From DATJOJ01 sp035507035 (GTDB lineage: Bacteria > Acidobacteriota > Terriglobia > Terriglobales > Acidobacteriaceae), in NCBI GenBank assembly GCA_035507035.1, contig DATJOJ010000048.1:413366-477365 (forward strand): a stretch of DNA of 64,000 nucleotides, in the 5' to 3' direction. Positions 51,639 through 60,907 of the stretch are shown here, in pieces (position 1 is the stretch's first letter; each line of letters opens with the position of its first letter). A model generated the notes under the pieces. The model was not told the origin of the DNA, did not search any database, and saw only the letters and a list, made by a program, of their open reading frames with translations. The position numbers were made by a program, and so were the translations under genes.

Positions 51639-52070
51639 CTAAGCTCGATGTGGACAGGCAAGCTTCCTTGTCTTGGGTAATAGGGAAGCTGATCGCAGGC
51701 TTGCGATTTCTTTACCTAGAAGGTTCATGGCCTGCAGACAAAGCTGAGCATCCTTGCCCATGAGAGCAAGGAAATCTGCACGCGCAACAAAATCCAACTC
51801 TGCATCCTCAGAGGCCTCTGCGGTCAGGCTGTAGGTTGCACCTGCAAGCGTCGCCGGCAAGCCAAGAATCGATCCCGGCCCGAGTACGCGAGACGGCAAA
51901 AGCCTGTCCCCGCCGTCCAATCGCAAACTTACTTTGCCCTTGCGAATGAGGAATACACCCTTGCTGGGATCACCCCTGCGAAACAAAAAGCTACCCTTCC
52001 GCCTGCGTAGGGTAGAACTCAAGCGCCGGAGCTCCAATTGCAGTTCAGGAGGTGCCGTTAAATCCGACAT
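51639..52070 (-). CDS. Cyclic-nucleotide-binding domain protein without DNA-binding domain
   Basis: 143 residues from the ATG at 52070; an in-frame upstream start at 52124 would give 161. A single beta-roll is present (GSFLFRRGDPSKGVFLIRKG, LPSRVLGPGSILGLPATLAG, YSLTAEASEDAELDFVAR), then a helix similar to the dimer helix of Crp. The protein stops before any helix-turn-helix. The sensor part resembles that of the Crp/Fnr protein encoded at 7749 more than the hydrogenase-linked one. It may be a truncated regulator or a ligand-binding partner. Confidence 0.78.
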   Translation of the reverse strand: MSDLTAPPELQLELRRLSSTLRRRKGSFLFRRGDPSKGVFLIRKGKVSLRLDGGDRLLPSRVLGPGSILGLPATLAGATYSLTAEASEDAELDFVARADFLALMGKDAQLCLQAMNLLGKEIASLRSASLLPKTRKLACPHRA

Positions 52071-52177
52071 TTTTTGCCCCACGATTTTTCGATTAACAAT
52101 ACGGAGACCTTTAGCGGGCGACATTGTCTCGTGATTTTGACCACAGCGAAGCGTCTTGCCCGGCTTTCTTGGAAAAG

Positions 52178-52645
52178 TCAGTCAAGACTCGACGAGTGTC
52201 TCTTACACAGCAAACGATCAACCGATAAAGCTCCGGAGCCCTTGATCAGAATTGCCAATCCCAGGGCGATGGCCAATAGGTGGAATTCATATCCCTCACC
52301 TCGATCGGTGCCGGCCCAGTTCATAAAAAACCCGTTATGCACCGCATCGCCTTGGATCGCTACCAGCATCTTGCAAATGATTCCTAGCGCCGCAACCCGC
52401 CCAAGCAGACCAACGATTAACCCTAGTCCGCAGAAGAACTCGACGACGATGGCCACTGCGGCGATGGACCGCGGGATTCCCAGGTGCTGAGTAAAAACGA
52501 CCATGCTGGCGCTGAAGCCACGCCCACCAAACCAGCCAAGCAGTTTCTGCGCTCCGTGAGCAAAGAACACCACCCCAAAGACCAGGCGAAGAATGGTTAA
52601 TGTGAAGTCATTCGCGGTGTCGAGAATCTTCTGAAACATAATCAA
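52178..52645 (-). CDS. DoxX-family membrane protein
   Basis: 155 residues, four helices. The family start LTILRLVFGVVFFAHGAQKL and WFGG motif are followed by FSASMVVFTQHLGIPRSIAA and IVVEFFCGLGLIVGLLGRVA, ending GSGALSVDRLL. It is the most canonical DoxX of the three in the window. A CRP-type site lies about 90 bp upstream. Confidence 0.87.
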   Translation of the reverse strand: MIMFQKILDTANDFTLTILRLVFGVVFFAHGAQKLLGWFGGRGFSASMVVFTQHLGIPRSIAAVAIVVEFFCGLGLIVGLLGRVAALGIICKMLVAIQGDAVHNGFFMNWAGTDRGEGYEFHLLAIALGLAILIKGSGALSVDRLLCKRHSSSLD

Positions 52646-52727
52646 TTGCCCCGGACTAAATTGACGGATTCCCCCGTCATGGGTTGCTGCGGGTTCAGCA
52701 TGTATAGCCGCTTTGTCACAAACAATC

Positions 52728-52743
52728 AGTGACCTGGATCACG
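52728..52743. promoter_or_regulatory. CRP-type site AGTGA-CCTGGA-TCACG
   Basis: Symmetric GTGA-N6-TCAC core, 83-98 bp upstream of the DoxX start codon. It deviates from the ideal palindrome at both outer positions. Confidence 0.5.
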
Positions 52744-53021
52744 ACTTCGTGTGAGGCGAAAACTGGCCGCGAATCTTCAAACCACGGGGAAATTTCCAGC
52801 GGAACAAACGCTCCCGAAGGTCAAGAAGTCTATCCCCGAGGCCAAGGGAAAACCAGCCAACCCATGATGGCCAAGAGTTGATCAGGAGCTGCTCTGCTGA
52901 TATCCGATGACGTGCCACTGCCCACATAAAGTAGTTTGAGAAAAGCATCTGCAAAACAATTCATGTCCACTCTTGCGGAAGCTTTGGCACTGACCGGCTC
53001 TGTTTGTTCGTCACATTGATG

Positions 53022-53060
53022 CGTGACTAATGTCACAGACTTTCTGTGCGCCTTGTCACA
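53022..53060. promoter_or_regulatory. Two tandem CRP-type sites upstream of the cytochrome oxidase operon
   Basis: CGTGA-CTAATG-TCACA at 53022-53037 and TGTGC-GCCTTG-TCACA at 53045-53060, with centres 23 bp apart. They are 84-122 bp before the first gene of the operon. The two-turn spacing resembles the pair at 51554-51591. Confidence 0.6.
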
Positions 53061-53143
53061 CACTATTCGGCGGTTTGGTAGGGCCCGACTTTTCTTCCGC
53101 GCATGGTTAAAGCCAATTCGAAATGATGGGGGATTAACTATTC

Positions 53144-53884
53144 ATGAAAACTCGCGTCAGGGTTGCTCTGTTCGGTTCGTTGTTATTAGCGTTTGCGTTT
53201 TCGGCCGTACATTTTGCACCTACCGTGGGCGCATCTGCGACCGGCCAGATCGTCGGTACCGTGAAGCTCGATGGGCAAGCTCCTCACCAGAAGCCGATCG
53301 ACATGTCGAAGGATCCAGCCTGCGCACAAGCTGGCGGTGGACCGATATCGGCGGAAAACGTGGTGGTAGGAGCGAACGGGGGTCTCGTCAACGTAGTGGT
53401 TTACATTTCCCAAGGGTTGACCGGCAATGAGGCGTCGACCTCATCCCAGCCCGCAACCATTACACAAAAGGGTTGCAAGTATGTCCCGCATGTCCTCGCC
53501 TTGAACGTCGGCCAGCACATGACCGTAATGAATGACGATAAAACTGCACACAATATCCACCCGCAGCCCAATGTTACAGGCGGGAACTCGCAATGGAACA
53601 AATCGCAAACCGCGGGGGCCGGGCCGATTGACGTGGCCTGGACCAATGAGGAAGTTGCCATTCCGGTGAAGTGCAACATCCACCCTTGGATGCGCGCTTA
53701 CATCGCGGTGGTGAAGGGTCCATTCGGCGTGAGCAACGACACCGGCTCTTTCAAGCTGGATAACGTGCCGCCCGGCACTTACACCCTGACGGCTTGGCAG
53801 GAGACTTACGGAACTCAGACGCAGAAAGTCACTGTTGCAGCTGGCAAGCCAGCATCCACAGATTTCACTTTCAAAGCGAAGTAG
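53144..53884 (+). CDS. Exported cupredoxin-like protein heading the oxidase operon
   Basis: 246 residues. After a signal peptide (VALFGSLLLAFAFSAVHFAP), the first strands read GQIVGTVKLDGQAPHQKPID. A plastocyanin-like domain has His in DDKTAHNIHPQPN and Cys-His-x-x-Met in VKCNIHPWMRAYIAVV. The C-terminal CarboxypepD_reg-like part is GSFKLDNVPPGTYTLTAWQE. The copper ligands appear complete. It may donate electrons to the oxidase encoded downstream, and it resembles the protein encoded at 49457. Confidence 0.87.
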   Translation: MKTRVRVALFGSLLLAFAFSAVHFAPTVGASATGQIVGTVKLDGQAPHQKPIDMSKDPACAQAGGGPISAENVVVGANGGLVNVVVYISQGLTGNEASTSSQPATITQKGCKYVPHVLALNVGQHMTVMNDDKTAHNIHPQPNVTGGNSQWNKSQTAGAGPIDVAWTNEEVAIPVKCNIHPWMRAYIAVVKGPFGVSNDTGSFKLDNVPPGTYTLTAWQETYGTQTQKVTVAAGKPASTDFTFKAK

Positions 53885-53963
53885 AAGCAGGCCCGGGCTG
53901 CGAGAGGAGGACTCGCGGCCCGAACACGTGAGCGCACACACGGTTTTGGAGGGTGAGGAAATC

Positions 53964-54764
53964 ATGGTGGGGAAAATCTTTGCAATTGTGGTCGTGCTCA
54001 TCACGCTGGCGACCGCTTACTGCGTTATTGCCCACGTGTGGTGGATGCCAGTAGATATTTCCGTTCACGGACCAAGGATCGACCACCAGTTGGAAGAGAC
54101 TGTTCTCGTGGCCGGCCTGCTGTTCATCGCCGGACAGTTGGTGCTTGCCGCTTTTGCATTTCTCTATGGCGGTACAGGTCACAAGATCAAGCAAATTCCA
54201 GGAGGAGCAAAGCCGCTCATCATCTTTGCCTTCGTTCTGGTCGGCACGGAAGTTCTTGCGTTGTCTTCTATTGGAGCAAGGGCCTGGGGGGCGGTCTACT
54301 TCGAACAGCCCGATCCAGCTTCCACGCGCATCGACGTGCAAGCCGGGCAGTTTGCCTACTATTTTCGCTATCCGGGCCCCGACGGCAAATTTGGAGCCCT
54401 GCACCCCGACCTGATTAATGAAGGGAACCAGAACTACTTCGGCCTCGATACCGACCACGATTCCGACGCCAAAGATGACATCGTCACTGCTGAACTCGCC
54501 ATCCCGGTGAACAAGCCAATCCTGCTAACGCTCCACTCCAAAGACGTGGGTCACTCGTTTTACGTGCGCGAACTGCGAGTACAGCAGGATTTCGTGCCGG
54601 GATTGAATATCCCGATTCACTTCACGGCAACGCAGACAGGGCGCTTCGAAATCGTCTGCACACAGCTGTGCGGCTTAGGGCATTACAACATGAAAGCGTA
54701 TCTCTCGGTGCTTTCACAATCTGATTTCGACGATTGGCTTAAGAAACAAGCAAGCATGCAATAA
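53964..54764 (+). CDS. coxB: Cytochrome c oxidase subunit II
   Basis: 266 residues from the ATG at 53964, preceded by GGTGAGG. Two or three N-terminal helices are present (IFAIVVVLITLATAYCVIA, VAGLLFIAGQLVLAAFAFLY, and one near 95-115). The periplasmic cupredoxin domain has a complete CuA site: DVGHSFYVRELRVQQDFVPG, then CTQLCGLGHYNM. No fused cytochrome c. It receives electrons from a soluble or membrane cytochrome or cupredoxin and passes them to subunit I, encoded next. Confidence 0.93.
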   Translation: MVGKIFAIVVVLITLATAYCVIAHVWWMPVDISVHGPRIDHQLEETVLVAGLLFIAGQLVLAAFAFLYGGTGHKIKQIPGGAKPLIIFAFVLVGTEVLALSSIGARAWGAVYFEQPDPASTRIDVQAGQFAYYFRYPGPDGKFGALHPDLINEGNQNYFGLDTDHDSDAKDDIVTAELAIPVNKPILLTLHSKDVGHSFYVRELRVQQDFVPGLNIPIHFTATQTGRFEIVCTQLCGLGHYNMKAYLSVLSQSDFDDWLKKQASMQ

Positions 54765-54810
54765 GCGAACTGTTCCAAGCGGACAAATATTTCTCCTTAA
54801 GGTGAGATTC

Positions 54811-56571
54811 ATGTCAGCAACAGCAATACGCGAGGCCGTGCATCACACAGCACCGCAAGGGTTCATCCGCAAATACGTGTTCAGTGTGGACCACAAAGTG
54901 ATCGGGATTCAGTACCTCACTCTCAGTCTGGTCGCCGTGTTCATTGGCATGGCGCTTTCCTGGGCGATGCGAATTCATCTTGCCTGGCCTGATATGCGTA
55001 TTCCCCTGCTCGGCTGGCTCTCGCCGAATGGCGCGCCTGGCGGGCTGATGACGCCGGAATACTACCTGTCACTGATGACGATGCATGGGACGATCATGGC
55101 GTTTTTCGTGCTCACCGCAGCGCCTATGGCCGGCTTCGGCAACTTTATGCTGCCCATTCAGGTCGGCGCGGCGGACATGGCGTTCCCACGGCTGAACATG
55201 TCGTCGTTCTGGGTGACGCTGGTTGGGTTCCTTCTCGCCTGCGCGACATTTGTCATACCCGACGGCCCGCCACTTTCCGGATGGACTGCTTATGCGCCGC
55301 TGAGTGCGGTGGGTCCAGTGGCCGGTCCCGGTCAAGGATGGGGACAAAATTTGTGGGGACTTTCGATTGCATGCTTCTGCATCGCTTCGCTCCTCGGTGC
55401 GTTGAATTTCATCGTAACCACGCTTGATCTGCGCACCAAGGGCATGAAGCTATCTCGCCTACCGCTGTCCACGTGGGGATGGTTCATCGATGCGTGGGTA
55501 AGCCTACTCGCCTTTGCAGTACTGTTGCCTACCTGCCTCCTATTAGTTCTCGACCGGCTCGGCGGAACGAGTTTCTTCATTCCCGCAGGCTTGGTATTCA
55601 ACGATCAATTGCAGCCGCATTCCGGCGGATCACCACTTCTGTTCCAACATCTGTTCTGGTTTTTCGGACATCCTGAGGTCTACATCATTATTCTGCCCGC
55701 CTTCGGCATTGTGTCGCACATCATGCCAACATTCATTCGCAAGCCGCTGGTTGGCGGATGGAAGGTGATTACGTTTGCTGAAGTGGCGGTCGGAACCTTG
55801 AGCTTTGTGGTGTGGGGCCATCATATGTTCGTGAGCGGGATGAGCCCGTTTATGGCGATGGTGTTCTCGGTGCCCACGTTGTTTATCACGATCCCATCTA
55901 TGATTGCTGTGCTTGTATGGGTCTTCTCGCTTTACGGTGCGAATATTCGGTTCGATACCCCGTTGCTGTTCAGCCTTGGTTTCATTTCGTTGTTCATCAG
56001 CGGCGGAATTGGAGGATTCTTCCTCGCCCAACCTTCAACCGATTCCTACCTCCATGCGACCAGCTTTGTAGTCGGACACTTCCACTTCACCATGGGACTA
56101 TCGGCAATCTTTGCCACCTTTGCCGGTTTTTATTACTGGTTTCCGAAAATGTTTGGCCGCATGATGAACGAAAAACTCGGCAAGCTGCATTTCTGGTTGA
56201 GTTTCGTGCTCGTGTATTGCGTGTTTATGACGATGCATTTAACTGGTTTCGCGGGCGCAGTACGCAGATATTCGGCGCTGGTGGACGATTTTATGGTTGC
56301 GCTGATTCCGGCAAACAAGTTCATGACGGTCGCCGCATTGCTGCTAGGGGCAACACAGTTCATTTTCCTGTTCAACGTGATCTGGAGCCGCCTCAAAGGA
56401 CCCAAGGCGCCGAACAACCCATGGGATGCGACGACGCTGGAATGGGATACGACCTCGCCGCCGCCGTTTGACAACTTTGGCGGCCGGCAACTCACGGTCT
56501 ATCACGGCGCAATGGAGTACAACGGCGACGACAGCGTGATGCAGACGTCGCCCGCAGCTTCTGTAGCCTGA
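54811..56571 (+). CDS. coxA: Cytochrome c oxidase subunit I, A-family
   Basis: 586 residues from the ATG at 54811, behind AAGGTGAG; GTG 54802 is in frame. It has twelve-helix haem-copper oxidase features: low-spin haem His in LMTMHGTIMAFF, CuB and cross-linked Tyr in FFGHPEVYIIILPAFG (A1-type D-channel Glu), a further pair in VWGHHMFVSGMSP, and haem ligands in YLHATSFVVGHFHFTMG. It pumps protons while reducing O2 to water. Genes for subunits III and IV follow. Confidence 0.96.
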   Translation: MSATAIREAVHHTAPQGFIRKYVFSVDHKVIGIQYLTLSLVAVFIGMALSWAMRIHLAWPDMRIPLLGWLSPNGAPGGLMTPEYYLSLMTMHGTIMAFFVLTAAPMAGFGNFMLPIQVGAADMAFPRLNMSSFWVTLVGFLLACATFVIPDGPPLSGWTAYAPLSAVGPVAGPGQGWGQNLWGLSIACFCIASLLGALNFIVTTLDLRTKGMKLSRLPLSTWGWFIDAWVSLLAFAVLLPTCLLLVLDRLGGTSFFIPAGLVFNDQLQPHSGGSPLLFQHLFWFFGHPEVYIIILPAFGIVSHIMPTFIRKPLVGGWKVITFAEVAVGTLSFVVWGHHMFVSGMSPFMAMVFSVPTLFITIPSMIAVLVWVFSLYGANIRFDTPLLFSLGFISLFISGGIGGFFLAQPSTDSYLHATSFVVGHFHFTMGLSAIFATFAGFYYWFPKMFGRMMNEKLGKLHFWLSFVLVYCVFMTMHLTGFAGAVRRYSALVDDFMVALIPANKFMTVAALLLGATQFIFLFNVIWSRLKGPKAPNNPWDATTLEWDTTSPPPFDNFGGRQLTVYHGAMEYNGDDSVMQTSPAASVA

Positions 56572-56617
56572 CCGTAGTCGAAGTTTCTACTTCAGTCCGA
56601 TTTGAAAGGGGGATACG

Positions 56618-57244
56618 GTGATTCAATCGGCGACAGCCACAGCCGCGACGCATGAAGTGCTGGTGGAACCTTCTCCATACAGCATGGACAAAAAAAAACT
56701 AGGCATGTGGGTGTTCATCGTGTCGGATGCCTGCACGTTCGCCGCGTTTCTCTTTGCCTACGGGTATATGCGAATCGGTGCACCGGTTTGGGGAACGCCG
56801 TTCGGCTTTTCGTCCATTGCGAATGGGATGCTCATGACCGCGATACTGCTTGCGAGCAGCTTGACCATGCTGGCGGCGGTACGTGCAGCGCAGAATGGCA
56901 CCAAGGCGTCAGCGGGAACATGGCTAGGCGTGACCATGCTCCTGGGAACGGTTTTCGCGGTGCTACATCTCCGCGAGTGGTTCAAGCTGATCGCAGAAGG
57001 CTGGCGTCTGTTCTACAACCCTACGGGTGGCGCGGCCCAGTTCGGGGCAACGTTTTTTAGTGTGACCGGGCTGCATCTGACTCACGTCGTTACGGGCGTG
57101 ATCGCAATGGCCTTTATCGCACGCGGATATTCAAAAGGTCGCTATGACGGCAGCCATGTCGAAACCGCCGGCCTCTATTGGCATTTTGTCGATCTGGTGT
57201 GGATGTTCGTTTTTCCCCTGATGTACCTGATGAACGCTCACTAA
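56618..57244 (+). CDS. Cytochrome c oxidase subunit III (first copy)
   Basis: 208 residues from GTG 56618 (AAAGGGGG upstream). Five helices are visible; the family block is LREWFKLIAEGW and the C-terminal end HVETAGLYWHFVDLVWMFVF with conserved His/Trp. Start segment DKKKLGMWVFIVSDACTFAAF. A second subunit III-type gene lies at 57583; the two differ in sequence and probably occupy distinct positions, as in caa3/alternative arrangements. Confidence 0.9.
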   Translation: MIQSATATAATHEVLVEPSPYSMDKKKLGMWVFIVSDACTFAAFLFAYGYMRIGAPVWGTPFGFSSIANGMLMTAILLASSLTMLAAVRAAQNGTKASAGTWLGVTMLLGTVFAVLHLREWFKLIAEGWRLFYNPTGGAAQFGATFFSVTGLHLTHVVTGVIAMAFIARGYSKGRYDGSHVETAGLYWHFVDLVWMFVFPLMYLMNAH

Positions 57245-57265
57245 GGGATGAGCAGGAGGCAATTC

Positions 57266-57568
57266 ATGTCATCGACCCGCGAATTGACGATGAGTTCATA
57301 CGTAGGCATTGGCGTAGGCCTGATGCTGATCGTCGGGCTTGAAGTCGTGCTTACGTATCAGCACCTGCCGACGCGTACGCTGCTGTTTTCCTTGCTCTGC
57401 CTCGCGTGTTTCGAGGCATTCGTAGCAATCATGTATCTGATGCACGTGAAGTACGAGAGCCCGATTCTTTTCTGGACCGTGTTCCCGGCCACACTCTTCG
57501 TGCTCATCTTTCTCTGTTACATCTGGCCGGATGCGTTCCGCATGTTCAATATGCGTTTGGTGCAATGA
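57266..57568 (+). CDS. Cytochrome c oxidase subunit IV-family protein
   Basis: 100 residues from the ATG at 57266, chosen because AGGAGG lies six bases before it (another ATG is at 57248). Three helices (SSYVGIGVGLMLIVGLEVVL, LFSLLCLACFEAFVAIMYLM, LFWTVFPATLFVLIFLCYIW) with the family MHVKYES segment between the second and third. It aids oxidase assembly or stability. Its stop overlaps an ATG of the next gene. Confidence 0.88.
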   Translation: MSSTRELTMSSYVGIGVGLMLIVGLEVVLTYQHLPTRTLLFSLLCLACFEAFVAIMYLMHVKYESPILFWTVFPATLFVLIFLCYIWPDAFRMFNMRLVQ

Positions 57569-57582
57569 GGAGTTTCAACTTT

Positions 57583-58245
57583 ATGGCAACAGCACTTCAC
57601 GAACCAGTCGGAATTGACGCCGTGAATTATGGGAGAAACGGCGGTGGGAGAACCATCGGCCCTACCGAAGGCGACCTTCGTGCTCTCCGGGAACGTCCAT
57701 TCGATCCGGCCAAGACTGGAATCTGGGTCGCGTTCGCAGCTATCACCATGTCGTTCGCCGCGCTGACGAGCGCATTGGTCGTGCGTCAGGGTACAGCTCT
57801 GGATTGGCATCACACACCGCTGCCAGGCGTACTGTATTTCAACACTCTGGTGCTGCTGGTCAGCAGCCTCACACTGGAAGTCGCCCGCCGCAGAATCGCG
57901 GCGTACGTTCGGGGTTTGGAAACTCAGCTAGCCGAGCCAATGCAATGGCTAGCGATTACACTCTTTTTAGGTCTGCTATTTGTCGCAGGTCAGTACGCAG
58001 CCTGGCTGCACCTTAAGTCCGAAGGACTTTATCTCGCGACCAACCCGAGTAGTTCGTTTTTCTATGTGTTCACCGGACTCCACGCGGTGCACGTGCTGGG
58101 AGGACTGTGCGGGCTGATTTACATTATCAGCAAGCTTAAGCGCTCGGTCCTGCGGCGGAGTACCTTTGCTGCGACGGCGCAGTACTGGCACTTCATGGGC
58201 ATTCTGTGGGTGTATCTACTCTTCCTGCTATGGACGAAGCTCTAG
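57583..58245 (+). CDS. Cytochrome c oxidase subunit III (second copy)
   Basis: 220 residues from the ATG at 57583 (GAGGAG ten bases upstream); ATG 57565 is an alternative. Five helices, with the family pattern FDPAKTGIWVAFAAITMSFA, QYAAWLHLKSEGLYLATNPS, GLHAVHVLGGLCGLIYI and YWHFMGILWVYLLFLLW. It is shorter at the N-terminal side than classical seven-helix subunit III, as is common when subunit I has extra helices. Confidence 0.9.
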   Translation: MATALHEPVGIDAVNYGRNGGGRTIGPTEGDLRALRERPFDPAKTGIWVAFAAITMSFAALTSALVVRQGTALDWHHTPLPGVLYFNTLVLLVSSLTLEVARRRIAAYVRGLETQLAEPMQWLAITLFLGLLFVAGQYAAWLHLKSEGLYLATNPSSSFFYVFTGLHAVHVLGGLCGLIYIISKLKRSVLRRSTFAATAQYWHFMGILWVYLLFLLWTKL

Positions 58246-58254
58246 AAAGTTGGG

Positions 58255-58539
58255 GTGCATGGACTGCGAATGATGACGTCAACCCGTGGTGTTTGGATTG
58301 TAATCGCAATGCTGTTCGCGCTGCTGCTTCCAGCTGTCGCCTTCGGTCAGGGTTGCGCACTCTGTTATACGCAGGCCGCCAACTCGGGCGCGCGTCTGAT
58401 TCAGGCGTTGCGCAACGGTATCGTGATTCTGATTCTTCCTCCAGTCTCGATTTGCGTGGGGGCCATCGCCCTCGCTTATCGCAGGCGGGACCAGTTCAGC
58501 CCTTCGGATACGACGATGGAGGGCTCGTCTGGGTGGTGA
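58255..58539 (+). CDS. Small membrane protein with CxxC motif, oxidase-operon associated
   Basis: 94 residues from GTG 58255 (ATG at 58270 or 58273 also possible). An N-terminal signal or anchor (GVWIVIAMLFALLLPAVAFG) is followed by QGCALCYTQAANSG with a CxxC, then a second helix (NGIVILILPPVSICVGAIAL) and a basic tail. The CxxC on the outer face between two helices suggests a thiol or copper-handling role in CuA/CuB assembly, which is inference. It overlaps ctaB by 4 bp. Confidence 0.75.
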   Translation: MHGLRMMTSTRGVWIVIAMLFALLLPAVAFGQGCALCYTQAANSGARLIQALRNGIVILILPPVSICVGAIALAYRRRDQFSPSDTTMEGSSGW

Positions 58540-59441
58540 AAATTAGTTCTGCCGCAAACTCTGACAAGGTGATCCGATTGCATTCCAAGTTACGTGACTA
58601 CTGCATCCTGACGAAGCCTGAGGTAAACCTCCTGGTGGTGATGACTACCGCTGCTGGCTACTATCTCGCGTGCCGCCGCGGAATCAACCTCTTAGGTTTG
58701 CTGAACACGGTTGCAGGGACTCTGCTGGTAGCCAGCGGCACCGCGACGCTGAATCAGTGGATGGAACGCACCTGGGACGGACAGATGCGGCGGACCGCGA
58801 AGCGGCCGCTCCCTTCCGGAAGAGTGCGCTCCACTGAGGCATTTTGCTTTGGCGTGCTGCTAAGCATCGCAGGTGGCGTGTATCTGGCGCTTGCTGTCAA
58901 TCTCCTGGCGGCGATGCTCGCAATTTCTACCCTGCTCTCCTACCTTGTTATTTACACCCCATTGAAGCGCAAGACCGCGTTATGCACCCTGCTTGGCGCG
59001 ATTCCGGGTGCGATGCCTGCGTTAATTGGCTGGGCGGGATCGTCGTCGGGGATCGATTCACGGGCGTGGTTTCTTTTCGCCATCCTCTTCCTGTGGCAAT
59101 TCCCGCATTTCCTGTCGATTGCTCTCATGTACCGCGAGGATTACGCAGTCGCGGGCTATAAAATGCTGCCCGATTTCGACGCGGATGGTCGTTTCACGCG
59201 CTTTGAAATTCTTGGTTTCACTGGAATGTTGGTGCTCCTGACGGGTTTTCTCGGACTCCGTTCAAGTGCGTTCTGTTTGGCTACTTCATTAGCGGCAGGA
59301 GCATTCTTGTTGTATCCGGCGGCCAAGTTGCTTACGAAGGGTACGAGAAATCTTGCCGCCAGAGTAGTTCATGTGTCGGTTATCTATTTGCCAATCATTC
59401 TGATTGTTATGACACGAATGAAGGTAACGTCGGCGGCCTGA
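58536..59441 (+). CDS. ctaB: Protohaem IX farnesyltransferase (haem O synthase)
   Basis: 301 residues from GTG 58536, overlapping the previous stop (GTGA). It is a UbiA-type prenyltransferase with about eight helices. The motif NQWMERTWDGQMRRTAKRPL (N-x-x-x-D-x-x-x-D) binds the farnesyl diphosphate magnesium, and the second aspartate region is YREDYAVAGYKMLPD. It makes haem O, the precursor of haem A for the oxidase encoded upstream. ctaA was not seen in the window. Last gene of the operon. Confidence 0.93.
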   Translation: MKISSAANSDKVIRLHSKLRDYCILTKPEVNLLVVMTTAAGYYLACRRGINLLGLLNTVAGTLLVASGTATLNQWMERTWDGQMRRTAKRPLPSGRVRSTEAFCFGVLLSIAGGVYLALAVNLLAAMLAISTLLSYLVIYTPLKRKTALCTLLGAIPGAMPALIGWAGSSSGIDSRAWFLFAILFLWQFPHFLSIALMYREDYAVAGYKMLPDFDADGRFTRFEILGFTGMLVLLTGFLGLRSSAFCLATSLAAGAFLLYPAAKLLTKGTRNLAARVVHVSVIYLPIILIVMTRMKVTSAA

Positions 59442-59551
59442 ATGAGAGGTTGGCAGTTCTGATCACTACCACTTTTGCTTGTGTCGGTCGAGTTGCACTC
59501 CGGTTGTAATGCAATCCTTTCAGCTTATTTTCCGTGCGGTATAGGGAATAA

Positions 59552-60542
59552 ATGCGTGAGAAGGATTTCTTCGTTCCCCCTGCTCTTCGATTATTGATAG
59601 AGAGCGGGGAAGGCACAACTGTGCCCGGGACTGACATGAGCTTTCAGGAGCTGGTGGAACGGTGGGAAAAGGCGGAAGGAGCAACCCTGAGACCAACCAC
59701 ACTGAGCCATTATCAGAATGCCTTGCGCGCTTACGCCCTTCCGAAATTCGGCAGGCGGAAGGCGAATACGATCAATCGCGAAGACATACAGATGTTTCTT
59801 GCGGACCAGGCCCCAAGCTACAGCCAGAGCACGCTCCGCAGCATGAAAGTTGTCCTCGGACTTACGCTAGGGTGGGCAAGCAACTGTGGTTGGCTGGAAA
59901 GAAATCCCTGTACTCGAATCCGGCTACCCAAACGAGTCGGGGGTCGGAAAGTGATGCGCACCGTGTTGACGGCAGATCAGGTTGCCGCGATTGCAAACAG
60001 ACTCAACGAGCCGTACGCAACGCTGGTGTTATTCCTAGCGGCATCGGGATTGCGGTGAGGCGCTTGCAATCAAGTGGTCGGATTTTACGGGAAATCTGCT
60101 TCACGTCACCCGACGAATTTATGAAGGTGAAGTGGACAACGTGAAATCGAGGCGTTCTGCGCGCGTGCTACCAATCGATCCGGTTTTGATGTCGAGGATT
60201 GAGAGATTGGGAAAAGGTGATTGGGTCTTTCGTTCCCGCACCGGCACACCGCTCAATCCCGGTAATGCTCTCAAGCGCCAGATTAGACCAACTGCCGAAG
60301 AAATGGGAATTGGTCTGGGTGGCTGGCACGATTTCCGTCACACCTTGTCGACAAACTTACGTCGTTCGGGAGTTCACCCCAAAGTTGTCTCAGATATTCT
60401 GGGTCACACCAAGGTAAACCTCGCGATGGATGCTTATGATCGGACGGATGTGCAGGATTTCGTGCAACCGCTTTCACTCATTGTCAATCAGTTGTTACCC
60501 AATGTTACCCAAAACGACCCAGAGAGCATTACGCGACAATGA
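59552..60542 (+). pseudogene. Tyrosine recombinase, frameshifted
   Basis: Two frames together make one phage-type integrase of about 330 residues. Frame one (59552-60058) has the SAM-like N-terminal domain (LRPTTLSHYQNALRAYALPK) and the first catalytic Arg (FLAASGLR), then a TGA. Resuming one base later gives GEALAIKWSDFTGNLL and continues to HDFRHTLSTNLRR, LGHTKVNLAMDAY (HxxR, GH and Tyr present). So there is a +1 shift near 60057, by one extra or two missing bases. It lies 110 bp after ctaB and just before tRNA-Lys, consistent with an old integration scar. Confidence 0.85.
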
Positions 60543-60554
60543 AAACAAAAAGTA

Positions 60555-60630
<76 letters not shown>

Positions 60631-60907
60631 GTGGTGCCAAAAGGGCAAATAGGGAACGAGGCCAGACCGATTGCCTCTGCTCCAATGTAACATGAATCTC
60701 CATCCCCCATGGTTTGCCAAGCGCGAAGTCTCCGCACCCGGCAAACACAAGTGTAGTCCTCTAAGAAACGATGACTCTGCGATTACTTCCGGGAGGGTTT
60801 TACTGTTACGGCGGAGCCGGTGAAAGTTACGAATGTGGGATTTACAGCTTTTTTGCTGCCACGTACTATCCAGGAGTGTTTTGGCAGTTCTGGGGGAGGG
60901 CTGCCAG

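Larger units (their letters stand above)
52646..53143. other. Divergent regulatory region between DoxX and the oxidase operon
   Basis: About 500 bp without a supported gene. It holds three CRP-type palindromes, one facing DoxX (52728) and two facing the oxidase operon (53022, 53045). This makes it the densest regulatory stretch in the window. Short frames here show no protein features. Confidence 0.6.
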
